Part shown: piece by piece, positions 34,010-43,439 of the stretch
Position numbering within the stretch: position 1 is the first letter of the stretch
Layout of the letters: each line of letters begins with the position of its first letter
Made by a program: the position numbers and the translations under genes
Assembly: GCA_900316505.1 (NCBI GenBank)
Contig: ONDH01000003.1
Location: forward strand, 1 to 64,000
Length of the DNA stretch: 64,000 nt
Direction: 5' to 3'
Origin: an uncultured Prevotellaceae bacterium
Lineage (GTDB): Bacteria; Bacteroidota; Bacteroidia; Bacteroidales; Bacteroidaceae
Notes under the pieces: model-generated
Database searches by the model: none
What the model saw: the letters and a program-made list of their open reading frames with translations, nothing else
What the model was told of the DNA's origin: nothing

Positions 34010-36253
34010 ATGGATGACGTAATCATGACGAATACAGAGCAAGAGGAACAGCTGGTCAATGCTGAGTTCCAAAAGTTGATAGATGCATATCTGGCAAGTC
34101 CGCATCGAAAGAAAGTGGACCTCATCACCAAAGCTTTCAATTTCGCCAAACATGCACACAAAGGTGTACGTCGTCTGTCTGGCGAACCATACATCATGCA
34201 CCCTATTTCTGTGGCGCAAATAGTTTGTATTGAAATAGGATTGGGCTCCACGTCCATCTGTTCAGCCCTCCTTCACGATGTGGTAGAGGATACAGATTAC
34301 ACTGTGGAAGATATCGAAAACATGTTTGGTCCGAAGATTGCCCAGATTGTGGATGGCTTGACCAAAATCTCGGGTGGCATCTTTGGTGACCATGCATCGG
34401 CTCAGGCTGAGAATTTCAAGAAACTTCTGCTGACGATGAGCGATGATATTCGTGTCATTCTCATTAAGATAGCTGACCGCCTGCATAATATGCGGACATT
34501 GGGTAGTCAAGCGGTTAACAAGCAGTACAAGATTGCCGGTGAGACGCTTTACATCTATGCACCGCTTGCCAATCGTCTCGGGTTGAATTCCATCAAGACG
34601 GAATTGGAGGACTTGAGTTTCAGGTTTGAACATCCAGATGAGTACAAGGAGATAGAGACGAAGTTACTGGCTACGCAAGCTGAACGTGACACTGTCTTCG
34701 ACCAGTTTGCCAGCCCGATTCGTGCCCAGTTGGATAGTATGGGACTCAACTATGAGATGAAGCAGCGTGTGAAGACGCCTTATTCCATTTGGCGGAAGAT
34801 GCAAACGAAGCATATCCCTTTCGAAGAGATATACGATATCCTCGCCGCACGTATCATCTTTGACCCGCAAGATGTTGATACAGAACTAAATGACTGTTTT
34901 AATATTTATGTTCAGCTCTGTAAGATATACACCTCTCACCCAGATCGTACACGTGATTGGGTAAGTCATCCTAAAGCCAATGGGTATCAGGCGCTTCATG
35001 TCACACTAATGTCCAAACAAGGTGAGTGGATTGAGGTGCAGATTCGTTCTCGTCGGATGGATGAAATAGCAGAGAAGGGTTTTGCGGCACATTGGAAATA
35101 TAAAGATGGCGAGAAGACCGAAACATCTTCTGAGAAGGAGTTGGACAAGTGGCTTGCCACCATCAAAGAGATATTGGATGACCCGCAGCCTGATGCGATG
35201 GATTTTCTTGACACCATCAAGTTGAATTTGTTTGCGTCAGAAATTTTTGTCTTCACACCGAAAGGCGACATACGTACGATGCCTGCTGGCAGCACCACCC
35301 TTGACTTTGCTTTCAGCATCCATACGTTTGTCGGCAGCCATTGCATTGGTGCAAAGGTGAACCACAAATTGGTGCCCATCAGTTATAAGCTGAACAGTGG
35401 TGACCAGGTGGAGATTCTTACTTCCAAGTCGGTGCATCCCACCCGTGAATGGCTAAATATAGCTACGACAGCCAAAGCAACGACCAAGATTCTTTCTATC
35501 CTTCGGAAGGAAGAACGTGAACTGCGCAAGAAGGGTGAACAGGATTTGGATGAGTTTCTGGAAAAGAATGACATCATCAGAGATTCGTTGATTGTTGATA
35601 AGTTGTCTTCCTTCCATCAGTTGTCGAAACCAGATGCCTTGTATGTCGCTATAGGTGAAGGTAAGGTAAAACTTGGACGTGCCGACTTGGACATGCTGAA
35701 AGGGAAGGGCGAGACGGGTGGATGGAAGAAATTATTCTCTTTCGGAAAGAAGACGGCGAAGCAAGTTGTAAAGAAAAAGAACACGGTGGGTCCTGATTTC
35801 GATAGAAAACAGACCCTTTCCCTGACCGAAGACACTGTCCAGAACAATTATACATTGTGTGATTGTTGCAAGCCGATTCCTGGTGATGTGGTGATGGGCT
35901 ATATCGATGATGACAAACATATCATCATCCATAAGTTGCAATGTCCTAATGCTGAGAAACTGAAGGCAAATCACGGCAATCGGGTGTTGGCTGCGAAATG
36001 GGAGATGAGCCGTATGTCTTTGTTCCCGGTTTCCATCCATGTGAAGGGCTTTGACAAATTGGGGCTTCTCCATGAGATGACGCAAGTGATATCCCAATTA
36101 CACGGTGTTAATATCCGTAAATTGGAAGTGGAATGCGATGACGGCATCTTTGAGTGTATGGTGCAGATGTATGTGCATGACACGAAAGAGGTAGATGATA
36201 TCATAGGAGGACTTCGTGAGATACAGGATGTGAAGGAGGCCTCTCGTATATAA
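34010..36253 (+). CDS. relA: Bifunctional (p)ppGpp synthetase/hydrolase, Rel/SpoT
   Basis: The stringent-response enzyme makes and degrades (p)ppGpp. The 747 residues have the full long-RSH layout: HD hydrolase with LLHDVVEDTDYT (about 80-100) and the KIADRLHNMRTL segment, synthetase with RVKTPYSIWRKM and HPKANGYQALHVT (about 240-345), TGS (about 405-465, FVFTPKGDIRTMPAGST), a helical/zinc-finger part, and a C-terminal ACT domain. Both catalytic motifs are intact, so both activities are expected. Start may be ATG 34010 or ATG 34025. Confidence 0.96.
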   Translation: MDDVIMTNTEQEEQLVNAEFQKLIDAYLASPHRKKVDLITKAFNFAKHAHKGVRRLSGEPYIMHPISVAQIVCIEIGLGSTSICSALLHDVVEDTDYTVEDIENMFGPKIAQIVDGLTKISGGIFGDHASAQAENFKKLLLTMSDDIRVILIKIADRLHNMRTLGSQAVNKQYKIAGETLYIYAPLANRLGLNSIKTELEDLSFRFEHPDEYKEIETKLLATQAERDTVFDQFASPIRAQLDSMGLNYEMKQRVKTPYSIWRKMQTKHIPFEEIYDILAARIIFDPQDVDTELNDCFNIYVQLCKIYTSHPDRTRDWVSHPKANGYQALHVTLMSKQGEWIEVQIRSRRMDEIAEKGFAAHWKYKDGEKTETSSEKELDKWLATIKEILDDPQPDAMDFLDTIKLNLFASEIFVFTPKGDIRTMPAGSTTLDFAFSIHTFVGSHCIGAKVNHKLVPISYKLNSGDQVEILTSKSVHPTREWLNIATTAKATTKILSILRKEERELRKKGEQDLDEFLEKNDIIRDSLIVDKLSSFHQLSKPDALYVAIGEGKVKLGRADLDMLKGKGETGGWKKLFSFGKKTAKQVVKKKNTVGPDFDRKQTLSLTEDTVQNNYTLCDCCKPIPGDVVMGYIDDDKHIIIHKLQCPNAEKLKANHGNRVLAAKWEMSRMSLFPVSIHVKGFDKLGLLHEMTQVISQLHGVNIRKLEVECDDGIFECMVQMYVHDTKEVDDIIGGLREIQDVKEASRI

Positions 36254-36282
36254 ACAAATATAAAAACAGGAAAGGCAATAAT

Positions 36283-37350
36283 ATGAATATGAAATACGTT
36301 ATAATGTGTGTGATGGGTATGGCTGTTTCACTCAGCGGTCTTGCACAAAGAATATCATTTGACAAGACGGTTGTGAATGCAGGCTCTACCATCTGGAAGA
36401 AACCTGTGACGGCGGTGTTCAAGTTTACGAACAAGGATAAGTCCCCGTTGTTGATTAGGGATGTAGATGCAGGATGTGGATGCCTGACAACAAAGTGGAC
36501 GAGAGAGCCTTTGATGAAGGGTGATGATGGTGAGATAAGCATTACGTATGATGCCATGATGCTGGGACATTTTGATCGGTACATCGATGTCTATACGAAT
36601 GCGGGCGAAAAACCCGTGCGCATTCGTATGAAAGCCTTGGTGAACAATGGAGAGAAGAAAACGTTGGAGGAACTCTATCCATACAGTATAGATGACATCT
36701 TGTTGAGCACCAACAATGTGGAGTTCATGGATGTGAGTTCTGGTGATTCAGTCAAGGCGGAAATTGAACTGTTGAACAATGGGGAGACCGTTTATACGCC
36801 AATGCTGATGCACCTTCCTGCTTACATCACAGCTGAATATCAGCCAGAGATGATTGCTCGTGGCCGTCGGGGAAAGATTGAGCTGACGTTGCACAGTGAC
36901 AAGTTGCAAGACTTGGGTTTGAACCAGACAAGCATCTATTTGGCACGCTTCTCGGGTGACAAAGTGGGCTCCAATAATGAAATTGCGGTGTCTGCCGTAC
37001 TCTTGCCGGATTTGCATTTTGCTGAAGAATTTACCCGGAAACCTAATTTCCAAATTTCCACCACCGAACTGCACATCGGGAAGTTGGGTAAGAAGACCAA
37101 GTTGACTGGCACTGTGAAGTTGAGCAATAAGGGGACAGGTGTATTGAAACTGAGCAAGATACAGGCGTTCAACCAAGCCATTACGGTGTCGTTGCCTAAG
37201 ACGGAGCTGCAGCCAGGTGAGGAAGTGAAGATGAGTGTGACAGTCAATGCAAGGTTCTTGGGAATGTCCAAGGCACAACCCCGTGTGTTGATTATAACGA
37301 ACGACACCAAGAAACCGAAAGAAGTGGTGAATGTACATTTTGAGAAATAG
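36283..37350 (+). CDS. Exported DUF1573-domain protein
   Basis: The 355-residue protein has a signal peptide (ending SLSGLAQ) and at least two immunoglobulin-like DUF1573 segments: FKFTNKDKSPLLIRDVDAGCGC (read in part) near 45-70 and KLSNKGTGVLKLSKIQAF near 285. DUF1573 proteins are frequent in Bacteroidota and presumed periplasmic; their role is not established. It begins 29 bp after spoT and 9 bp before meaB. Confidence 0.85.
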   Translation: MNMKYVIMCVMGMAVSLSGLAQRISFDKTVVNAGSTIWKKPVTAVFKFTNKDKSPLLIRDVDAGCGCLTTKWTREPLMKGDDGEISITYDAMMLGHFDRYIDVYTNAGEKPVRIRMKALVNNGEKKTLEELYPYSIDDILLSTNNVEFMDVSSGDSVKAEIELLNNGETVYTPMLMHLPAYITAEYQPEMIARGRRGKIELTLHSDKLQDLGLNQTSIYLARFSGDKVGSNNEIAVSAVLLPDLHFAEEFTRKPNFQISTTELHIGKLGKKTKLTGTVKLSNKGTGVLKLSKIQAFNQAITVSLPKTELQPGEEVKMSVTVNARFLGMSKAQPRVLIITNDTKKPKEVVNVHFEK

Positions 37351-37359
37351 AAAAAGAAG

Positions 37360-38463
37360 ATGATGGAACATCCTGAAAACAGCGCTGAATATGCAGGCTT
37401 GCAAGTGAATGCAGGTGTGGCACAGCCATCCATTGTGAACCCCTATCTGAAGCAGATGAGGAAGAAGAGGCAGAAGTTATACACTCCTGCCGAATATGTT
37501 GATGGCATCTTGAAGGGGAATGTGAGCATGTTGAGTCAAGCCGTCACGCTGATTGAGAGTGTGTTGCCCGAACATCAGACGATTGCGCAAGAGGTGATAG
37601 AGAAGTGCCTTCCATATTCTGGCAATTCCGTGCGGATTGGTATCAGTGGCGTGCCAGGTGCGGGTAAATCTACCAGCATCGATGCTTTTGGTGTGCATTT
37701 GTTGGAGAATTATGGAGGGAAATTGGCGGTCTTGGCCATTGACCCTTCTTCCGAGAAGACCAAGGGTAGTATTTTGGGCGACAAAACCCGTATGGAAAAA
37801 TTGGCGGTGCATCCAAAGTCGTTCATCCGTCCAAGTCCGACGGCGGGTAGTTTGGGTGGTGTGGCTCGCAAGACACGTGAGACCATCATCCTATGCGAAG
37901 CGGCTGGTTATGACAACATCTTTGTTGAGACAGTGGGCGTTGGACAGAGTGAGACGGCTTGTCATTCTATGGTCGATTATTTCCTGCTGATTCAGTTGGC
38001 AGGCACGGGTGATGAATTGCAAGGTATTAAGCGAGGCATTATGGAGATTGCGGATGGCATCGTCATCAACAAGGCAGATGGAAGTAATGTGGATAAGGCC
38101 GAATTGGCGGCATCCCATTTCAGAAATGCGCTCCACCTCTTCCCTGTGCCTGATAGTGGTATTGTACCCGAAGTTATGTGCTATTCGGGTTTCTACGAAT
38201 TACACATTGATGAAGTGTTGGAGATGATTTTCCGATACATCCGTCAGGTAAAGGAAAACGGCTATTTCCAGTATCGCAGGAATGAGCAATCCAAATACTG
38301 GATGTATGAGAGCATCAATGAACATTTGAGGAATAGTTTCTACTATAATCCATCCATCAAGCAAATGATAGGCAATATGGAGAAAGAGGTGCTGGGAGGA
38401 CAGATAACCTCGTTCGTGGCAGCTAAGAAACTGTTAGACACCTATTATGAGACGATTAAATAG
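37360..38463 (+). CDS. meaB: Methylmalonyl-CoA mutase-associated GTPase MeaB
   Basis: A G3E-family GTPase that protects and reloads the B12 cofactor of methylmalonyl-CoA mutase. The 367 residues carry Walker A GVPGAGKSTSIDAFG, LAIDPSS, GGVARKTRETI, VETVGVGQSE and NKADGSNV. The mutase genes are not in the window. Its last 17 bases overlap the porQ start, so the two are translationally coupled. Confidence 0.95.
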   Translation: MMEHPENSAEYAGLQVNAGVAQPSIVNPYLKQMRKKRQKLYTPAEYVDGILKGNVSMLSQAVTLIESVLPEHQTIAQEVIEKCLPYSGNSVRIGISGVPGAGKSTSIDAFGVHLLENYGGKLAVLAIDPSSEKTKGSILGDKTRMEKLAVHPKSFIRPSPTAGSLGGVARKTRETIILCEAAGYDNIFVETVGVGQSETACHSMVDYFLLIQLAGTGDELQGIKRGIMEIADGIVINKADGSNVDKAELAASHFRNALHLFPVPDSGIVPEVMCYSGFYELHIDEVLEMIFRYIRQVKENGYFQYRRNEQSKYWMYESINEHLRNSFYYNPSIKQMIGNMEKEVLGGQITSFVAAKKLLDTYYETIK

Positions 38464-39397
38464 ACACATTATTAGTTTGGCATTTCTCTCTCTTGCCACT
38501 TGTATGTGTGCACAGGAAGGGAAAATGGGGTATCAGTTCCTGAACATTCCTGTCAGTGCCCATTCTGCGGCATTGGGAGGTGCCAATATCAGCATCATTG
38601 AGGATGATGCCAGTATGATGTGGACAAATGCCGCCTTGCTTACGAATGTGTCTGACAACAGCATCTTGCTGGGGTATAATTCTTATATCCGTTCCAGCCA
38701 CCTGATGTCGGCTGGTTATACGAAGGCGATTGGAGAGAGAGGCACATGGGCATTGGGCGCTCAGATGTTGGATTATGGTAAGATGGATGAGACGGATGAA
38801 CAGGGTTCTGTTGTAGGAAGCTTTTCTGCCAAAGACTTGAATTTCCAGACATCTTATTCTTATATGTTGAGCGATTACTGGAGTGGTGCCATCACGGCGA
38901 AGGTCTTGCTGAGTAACTATGCCAACTATTCCAGCACGGCTTTAGGGGCAGATTTGGCACTGAACTATTTTGACGAGGCACACGGCTTCTCTTTCTCTGC
39001 CGTCGGACGAAATCTTGGCGGTCAGGTCAAGTCTTTATACGATGATGGTGTCAAAGAATCCATGCCTTTTGATTTGGCTTTTGGCTTGAGTAAAGACTTT
39101 GCCAATGCTCCTTTGCGGGTGTCGTTGACAGCTGACGATGTGACGCATTGGGATGATGTGAAGTTCATTCAGCATTTTGTGTTGGGTATGGACATATTGC
39201 CTTCCAGCAACACATGGGTGGCGTTAGGCTATAATTTTCGTCGCGCGCATGAAATGAAGGTGGCTGACAAGAGCAATTGGGCAGGCTTCAGCATCGGAGC
39301 AGGTTTGAATGTGAAGAAATTCAAGGTGGGTGTTGCCTATGGGAACTACCATGTTGCGGCATCCTCCTTCTTGATAAATGCAGGTTTTTCATTATGA
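38447..39397 (+). CDS. porQ: Type IX secretion system-associated outer-membrane protein PorQ
   Basis: The 316-residue product has a signal peptide ([15 protein letters not shown]) and a PorV/PorQ-like FadL-type barrel: [32 protein letters not shown], and repeated [13 protein letters not shown]-like strands. PorQ assists the type IX secretion system of Bacteroidota. Other T9SS genes are not in this window. It overlaps meaB at the start and cmk at the stop (ATGA). Confidence 0.88.
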   Translation: MRRLNRHIISLAFLSLATCMCAQEGKMGYQFLNIPVSAHSAALGGANISIIEDDASMMWTNAALLTNVSDNSILLGYNSYIRSSHLMSAGYTKAIGERGTWALGAQMLDYGKMDETDEQGSVVGSFSAKDLNFQTSYSYMLSDYWSGAITAKVLLSNYANYSSTALGADLALNYFDEAHGFSFSAVGRNLGGQVKSLYDDGVKESMPFDLAFGLSKDFANAPLRVSLTADDVTHWDDVKFIQHFVLGMDILPSSNTWVALGYNFRRAHEMKVADKSNWAGFSIGAGLNVKKFKVGVAYGNYHVAASSFLINAGFSL

Positions 39398-40110
39398 AGA
39401 AGATTATTATTGCGATAGATGGCCACTCGAGTTGCGGTAAAAGCACGATGGCGAAGCAGTTGGCAAAAGACATCGGTTATGTGTATGTGGACACAGGAGC
39501 CATGTACCGTGCTGTGACACTATATGCCATGCGGAATGGTATGTATCCTGATGCAGGCATTCAGGAAGAGGAACTGAAGGCAGCTGTTGAGGCTGGTAAG
39601 ATTCAGATATCTTTCAAATTCAATGCAGAGACGGGACGTCCCGATACCTATTTGAATGGTGAGAAGGTGGAAGATGAGATTCGTCAGATGGAGGTGAGCA
39701 ACCGTGTTAGTCCTGTGGCTGCTTTACCGTTTGTTCGTGCCTTGTTGACACAACAACAGCAGGAGATGGGTAAAGAGAAGGGCATTGTGATGGACGGAAG
39801 AGATATTGGCACGGCTGTTTTTCCGCAAGCAGAGATGAAAGTGTTCGTCACGGCATCGGCAAGGGTGCGTGCTCAACGTCGCTTTGATGAACTGATGGGC
39901 AAGGCGAAGACGCAGGAAGAATTGGCTGCCCTTAACTATGAGGAAGTGCTGAAGAATGTGGAGGAGCGTGATTACATCGATTCTCACCGCGAAGTGGCTC
40001 CTCTGCGACAAGCTGAAGACGCGTTGGTGCTCGATAACTCCGACATGACACGCGAGGAACAGAGTGCCTGGCTGTTGGCAAAGTATCAGGAAATTGTAGC
40101 GAAATGCTGA
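39394..40110 (+). CDS. cmk: Cytidylate kinase
   Basis: Phosphorylates CMP and dCMP with ATP. The 238 residues carry the P-loop [15 protein letters not shown], then [28 protein letters not shown] and [12 protein letters not shown]. The frame is open 39 codons upstream, inside porQ, but ATG 39394 overlaps the porQ stop as ATGA and gives the usual N-terminus. Its stop overlaps the ispH start by 7 bp. Confidence 0.97.
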   Translation: MKKIIIAIDGHSSCGKSTMAKQLAKDIGYVYVDTGAMYRAVTLYAMRNGMYPDAGIQEEELKAAVEAGKIQISFKFNAETGRPDTYLNGEKVEDEIRQMEVSNRVSPVAALPFVRALLTQQQQEMGKEKGIVMDGRDIGTAVFPQAEMKVFVTASARVRAQRRFDELMGKAKTQEELAALNYEEVLKNVEERDYIDSHREVAPLRQAEDALVLDNSDMTREEQSAWLLAKYQEIVAKC

Positions 40111-40955
40111 TAGAGATAGATGAAGGGTCAGGGTTCTGCTTTGGGGTGACGACAGCCATCAAGAAAGCAGAAGAGGAATTGGCAAAGAGTGGTTCACTCT
40201 ATTGCCTCGGTGACATTGTGCATAATGGTCGTGAGGTGGAGCGCTTGAAGAAGATGGGACTGACGACGGTGGAGCATAGTGACCTTGACTCTTTACATGA
40301 CATCAAGATGCTTCTTCGTGCTCATGGTGAACCTCCCCAGACCTACATGAAAGCAAAAGAGCAGAACATCCGTGTGATTGATGCCACTTGTCCTGTGGTG
40401 CTCAACTTGCAGAAACGAATCCGCAAGGCATACGAAGCAGGTGGACAGATTGTTATCTATGGAAAGAATGGTCATGCTGAGGTAGTGGGATTGGTGGGAC
40501 AAACGGACGGTACAGCCATTGTTATTGAGAATATGAACGATGCCAAGAAACTGGATTTGAGTCGTGATATCCAATTGTTTTCGCAGACGACGAAATCTCT
40601 GGAAGGATTCCGTGATATTGTTAGTTACATTGAGGCGAACATGAAGGATGGGGCGCACTTTCAGTATTTCGACACCATCTGCCGTCAGGTGGCAAACCGT
40701 ATTCCTCACATCATGGATTTTGCCTCCCGTCACGGAGTGATTCTCTTTGTGTGCGGCAAGAAAAGTTCTAATGGGAAAGTGCTGTACAACCAGTGTTTAT
40801 CCGTCAACCCGAACACCTATATGATTGATTCCCCTTCTGAAATCGACTTCAAATGGTTCGAGGGATTTGATTCGGTGGGCATCTGTGGAGCGACAAGCAC
40901 TCCCAAGTGGTTGATGGAAGAGTGTAAACAAAAGATTGAGAATGAAGAAACTTGA
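40104..40955 (+). CDS. ispH: 4-hydroxy-3-methylbut-2-enyl diphosphate reductase
   Basis: Last enzyme of the non-mevalonate isoprenoid pathway, an iron-sulphur protein that makes IPP and DMAPP. The 283 residues have the three cluster cysteines in GFCFGV, ATCPVV and [10 protein letters not shown], and the TxxT-type substrate motif near LFSQTTKS. The start overlaps cmk and the stop overlaps the ketoisomerase gene. Confidence 0.97.
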   Translation: MLIEIDEGSGFCFGVTTAIKKAEEELAKSGSLYCLGDIVHNGREVERLKKMGLTTVEHSDLDSLHDIKMLLRAHGEPPQTYMKAKEQNIRVIDATCPVVLNLQKRIRKAYEAGGQIVIYGKNGHAEVVGLVGQTDGTAIVIENMNDAKKLDLSRDIQLFSQTTKSLEGFRDIVSYIEANMKDGAHFQYFDTICRQVANRIPHIMDFASRHGVILFVCGKKSSNGKVLYNQCLSVNPNTYMIDSPSEIDFKWFEGFDSVGICGATSTPKWLMEECKQKIENEET

Positions 40956-41352
40956 CTACGAAATCATTGAGTTGCCAAAGATTGTTGACCCGCGTGGCAA
41001 TTTGACTGTGGCAGAGCAGATGAAGAATGTGCCGTTCGACATCAAGCGCGTCTATTGGACTTACGATGTGCCTGGCGGTGAGAGTCGTGGAGGTCATGCG
41101 CACAAAAATCTTTACCAATTGGTGGTGGCAATGAGTGGCAGTTTCATCGTGAACCTTGACAATGGGGAAGAGCGTGCGACCATCTTGCTCAATCATCCTT
41201 GGCAGGGATTGCTCATCAAACCTAACACTTGGCGAACATTGGAGGATTTCTCTAGTGGTGCTGTGTGTTTGGTGTTGGCGAGTGAACATTTTGATTTAGA
41301 CGATTATATTTACGACTACGACGAGTTCCTTGAGTATGTTCGAAATCTGTAG
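40942..41352 (+). CDS. fdtA: dTDP-sugar 3,4-ketoisomerase, FdtA/QdtA-like
   Basis: The 136-residue cupin matches the FdtA/QdtA family, which converts dTDP-4-keto-6-deoxyglucose to the 3-keto sugar. The N-terminus LPKIVDPRGNLTVAEQ, YWTYDVPGGESRGGHAHK with the catalytic His pair, and the C-terminal VLASEHFDLDDYIYDYDEFL are all typical. The ATG at 40942, not the TTG six bases before, is chosen. It overlaps ispH by 14 bp and the next gene by 17 bp. RmlA and RmlB, which would supply the substrate, are not in the window. Confidence 0.9.
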   Translation: MKKLDYEIIELPKIVDPRGNLTVAEQMKNVPFDIKRVYWTYDVPGGESRGGHAHKNLYQLVVAMSGSFIVNLDNGEERATILLNHPWQGLLIKPNTWRTLEDFSSGAVCLVLASEHFDLDDYIYDYDEFLEYVRNL

Positions 41353-42268
41353 ATATACACCGGAGAAACAGGCGGAGTGGGACGCATTTATTGCCAAGAG
41401 CAAGAACGGGACCTTTCTTATGTACAGAGGATATATGGATTATCACTCTGACCGGTTTGCGGATTGCTCGTTGATGTTCTATCAGAAAGGGAAACTCTAT
41501 GCAGTGTTGCCGGCAAATCTCAATGGAGACACCCTTTTTTCACATCAGGGATTGACCTATGGTGGGGTGGTGATGGATGGGAAATGCACCGCAGCAGACA
41601 TTCTGCATTTGATGGAGGAAATGAATGGCTGGTTGCAAGCCCTTGGTGTCAAAAAGGTTGTTTACAAGCCTGTTCCCCATATTTATAGTTCTATGCCTGC
41701 AGAAGAAGACCTGTATGCGATTTTCCGATGCGGAGGCAATTTGGTGGCACGTGGCATTTCCACCTGCATTGAGATACCTGCACATAGGAAATGGCGTCAA
41801 AATCGGCGCACGGCACTTCATAAATCAGAGACAGAAGGCATCACGGTGGCAGTATCTGATGATTTGGCATCTTTTTGGAGAATCCTCGACACGAATTTAG
41901 TTCATACGCACGGCATACATCCTGTGCATACATTGGACGAGATGAGTAAGCTTAAAGGTTCCTTCCCTCACAACATCGTCTTGTGGGGGGCAAAGAATGC
42001 TCAAGGTGAGATGGTTGCGGGCATATTGGTGTACTTGACCACTCACGTGATTCATTCACAATACATTGCTGCCACTCCAGAGGGAAAGGCATCAGGTGCT
42101 GTTGATGCCATCATGCATGAGATGCTGAAACAAAACTATAGGTATTTCGATTTTGGCATTTCCACAGAAAAAGGAGGACAGTACCTCAACGAGAAATTGA
42201 TTTTCCAAAAAGAAGGCTTTGGTGGTAGAGGCATCTGTTACGATACGTATGAATATACCTTATCTTGA
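41336..42268 (+). CDS. GNAT/FemAB-like acyltransferase
   Basis: The 310-residue product resembles the GNAT/FemAB-type acyltransferases found in surface-polysaccharide loci: TFLMYRGYMDYHSDRFADCS near the start, YKPVPHIYSSMPAEEDLYAI, WRQNRRTALHKSE, and YFDFGISTEKGGQYLNEKL near the end, the last being a conserved signature of the group. Between a ketoisomerase and an aminotransferase, it could N-acylate the 3-amino-3,6-dideoxyhexose they make, replacing the hexapeptide FdtC; that is an inference. It overlaps both neighbours. Confidence 0.8.
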   Translation: MFEICRYTPEKQAEWDAFIAKSKNGTFLMYRGYMDYHSDRFADCSLMFYQKGKLYAVLPANLNGDTLFSHQGLTYGGVVMDGKCTAADILHLMEEMNGWLQALGVKKVVYKPVPHIYSSMPAEEDLYAIFRCGGNLVARGISTCIEIPAHRKWRQNRRTALHKSETEGITVAVSDDLASFWRILDTNLVHTHGIHPVHTLDEMSKLKGSFPHNIVLWGAKNAQGEMVAGILVYLTTHVIHSQYIAATPEGKASGAVDAIMHEMLKQNYRYFDFGISTEKGGQYLNEKLIFQKEGFGGRGICYDTYEYTLS

Positions 42269-43421
42269 TTTGAAAGCGGTGACTGCTCTGCATGGTGAGG
42301 AGATTCAGAAAGCTGTTGCAGAGGTGGTAGGTGGCGGATGGTACCTGCAAGGGGCGGCTGTGCAGCAATTCGAACAGCATTATGCTGCCTACATCGGTAC
42401 GCGGCACTGTGTGGGAGTGGCAAACGGACTTGATGCACTCACTCTCACTCTGAGGGCTTATAAGGAAATGGGGCGGATAGGAGATGGTGATGAAGTGCTC
42501 GTTCCCGCCAACACTTTCATTGCCACCGTTTTGGCTATCACAGAGAATGGATTGACCCCCGTTTTCATAGATGTCGATGCAGATACCCTTGACCTCAACC
42601 TTGACCAATTGCAACAATCCCTCACTTCCAAGACAAAAGCCTTGATGCTCGTTCACCTCTATGGTCGCTGCACCTACAACGAATCTATCCGTGCCTTTTG
42701 TCAAGCGAATGGTTTGTTGCTGATTGAAGACAATGCGCAGGCACATGGATGTGCCTATCTCTCCTCCTGCACCCCGCATGGTCAATTGTCATCCGTCAAT
42801 TGTCATCCATCAACTCTTCCAAAGACCGGTTCTTTGGGCGATGTTGCTTGTCACAGCTTTTATCCAGGCAAGAACCTCGGTGCTTTGGGTGATGGAGGAG
42901 CGGTGACCACTGATGATGAAGAGTTGGCACAAATCATCCGTTCCATCGCCAACTATGGTTTTGAGAAAAAATATGTAGCTGCCTACAAGGGAAGAAACAG
43001 CCGTTTGGATGAAGTGCAGGCAGCTGTGCTCGATGTGAAACTCCGTTATTTGGATGAAGATAATGACCGAAGGCAAGCTATTGCACATGCCTATTATACC
43101 CATATTCAGCATGAGACGATACACATGCCCCGCTTAATGAAGGCAGGCACAAATGTCTATCACATCTTTCCTGTCTTCACTCCTCATCGCGATGCCCTTC
43201 AGCGCTATCTGCAAGAAAAAGGCATTCACGCCCTCATTCATTACCCTGTTCCTCCCCATCGGCAAACTTGCTATAGGGAATACCACCATCTTACACTTCC
43301 CGTCACCGAGCGTCTTGCGCATGAAGAATTGAGCCTTCCTCTCCATCCCGCTTTGACCGACGTCGAAGTTTCCTACATCATCGAAACTCTCAACTCTTTT
43401 TCCCCCACTGTCAATAATTAA
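42249..43421 (+). CDS. fdtB: DegT/DnrJ/EryC1/StrS-family sugar aminotransferase, with an inserted repeat
   Basis: A PLP-dependent aminotransferase of 390 residues, probably adding the amino group to the 3-keto-6-deoxysugar made by FdtA. It has NIPYLDLKAV at the start, GVANGLDAL, EDNAQAHGC, and the PLP lysine in HSFYPGKNLGALGDGGAV. Between AHGC and KTGSLGD lie about 18 extra residues (SSCTPHGQLSSVNCHPSTLP) encoded by a copy of the TGTCAA-type intergenic repeat. ATG 42249 lies inside the preceding gene. The symbol rests on context; the enzyme's exact sugar is unproven. Confidence 0.9.
   Translation: MNIPYLDLKAVTALHGEEIQKAVAEVVGGGWYLQGAAVQQFEQHYAAYIGTRHCVGVANGLDALTLTLRAYKEMGRIGDGDEVLVPANTFIATVLAITENGLTPVFIDVDADTLDLNLDQLQQSLTSKTKALMLVHLYGRCTYNESIRAFCQANGLLLIEDNAQAHGCAYLSSCTPHGQLSSVNCHPSTLPKTGSLGDVACHSFYPGKNLGALGDGGAVTTDDEELAQIIRSIANYGFEKKYVAAYKGRNSRLDEVQAAVLDVKLRYLDEDNDRRQAIAHAYYTHIQHETIHMPRLMKAGTNVYHIFPVFTPHRDALQRYLQEKGIHALIHYPVPPHRQTCYREYHHLTLPVTERLAHEELSLPLHPALTDVEVSYIIETLNSFSPTVNN
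42771..42815. repeat. Copy of the composite CCCGCATGG/TGTCAA repeat inside the aminotransferase gene
   Basis: The stretch contains CCCCGCATGGTCAATTGTCA and two further TCAATTGTCATCC-like units. The CCCGCATGG-plus-TGTCAA order matches the intergenic copy at 62046-62090. The reading frame is kept. Confidence 0.75.
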
Positions 43422-43439
43422 ATCTCAACAATATAAACT

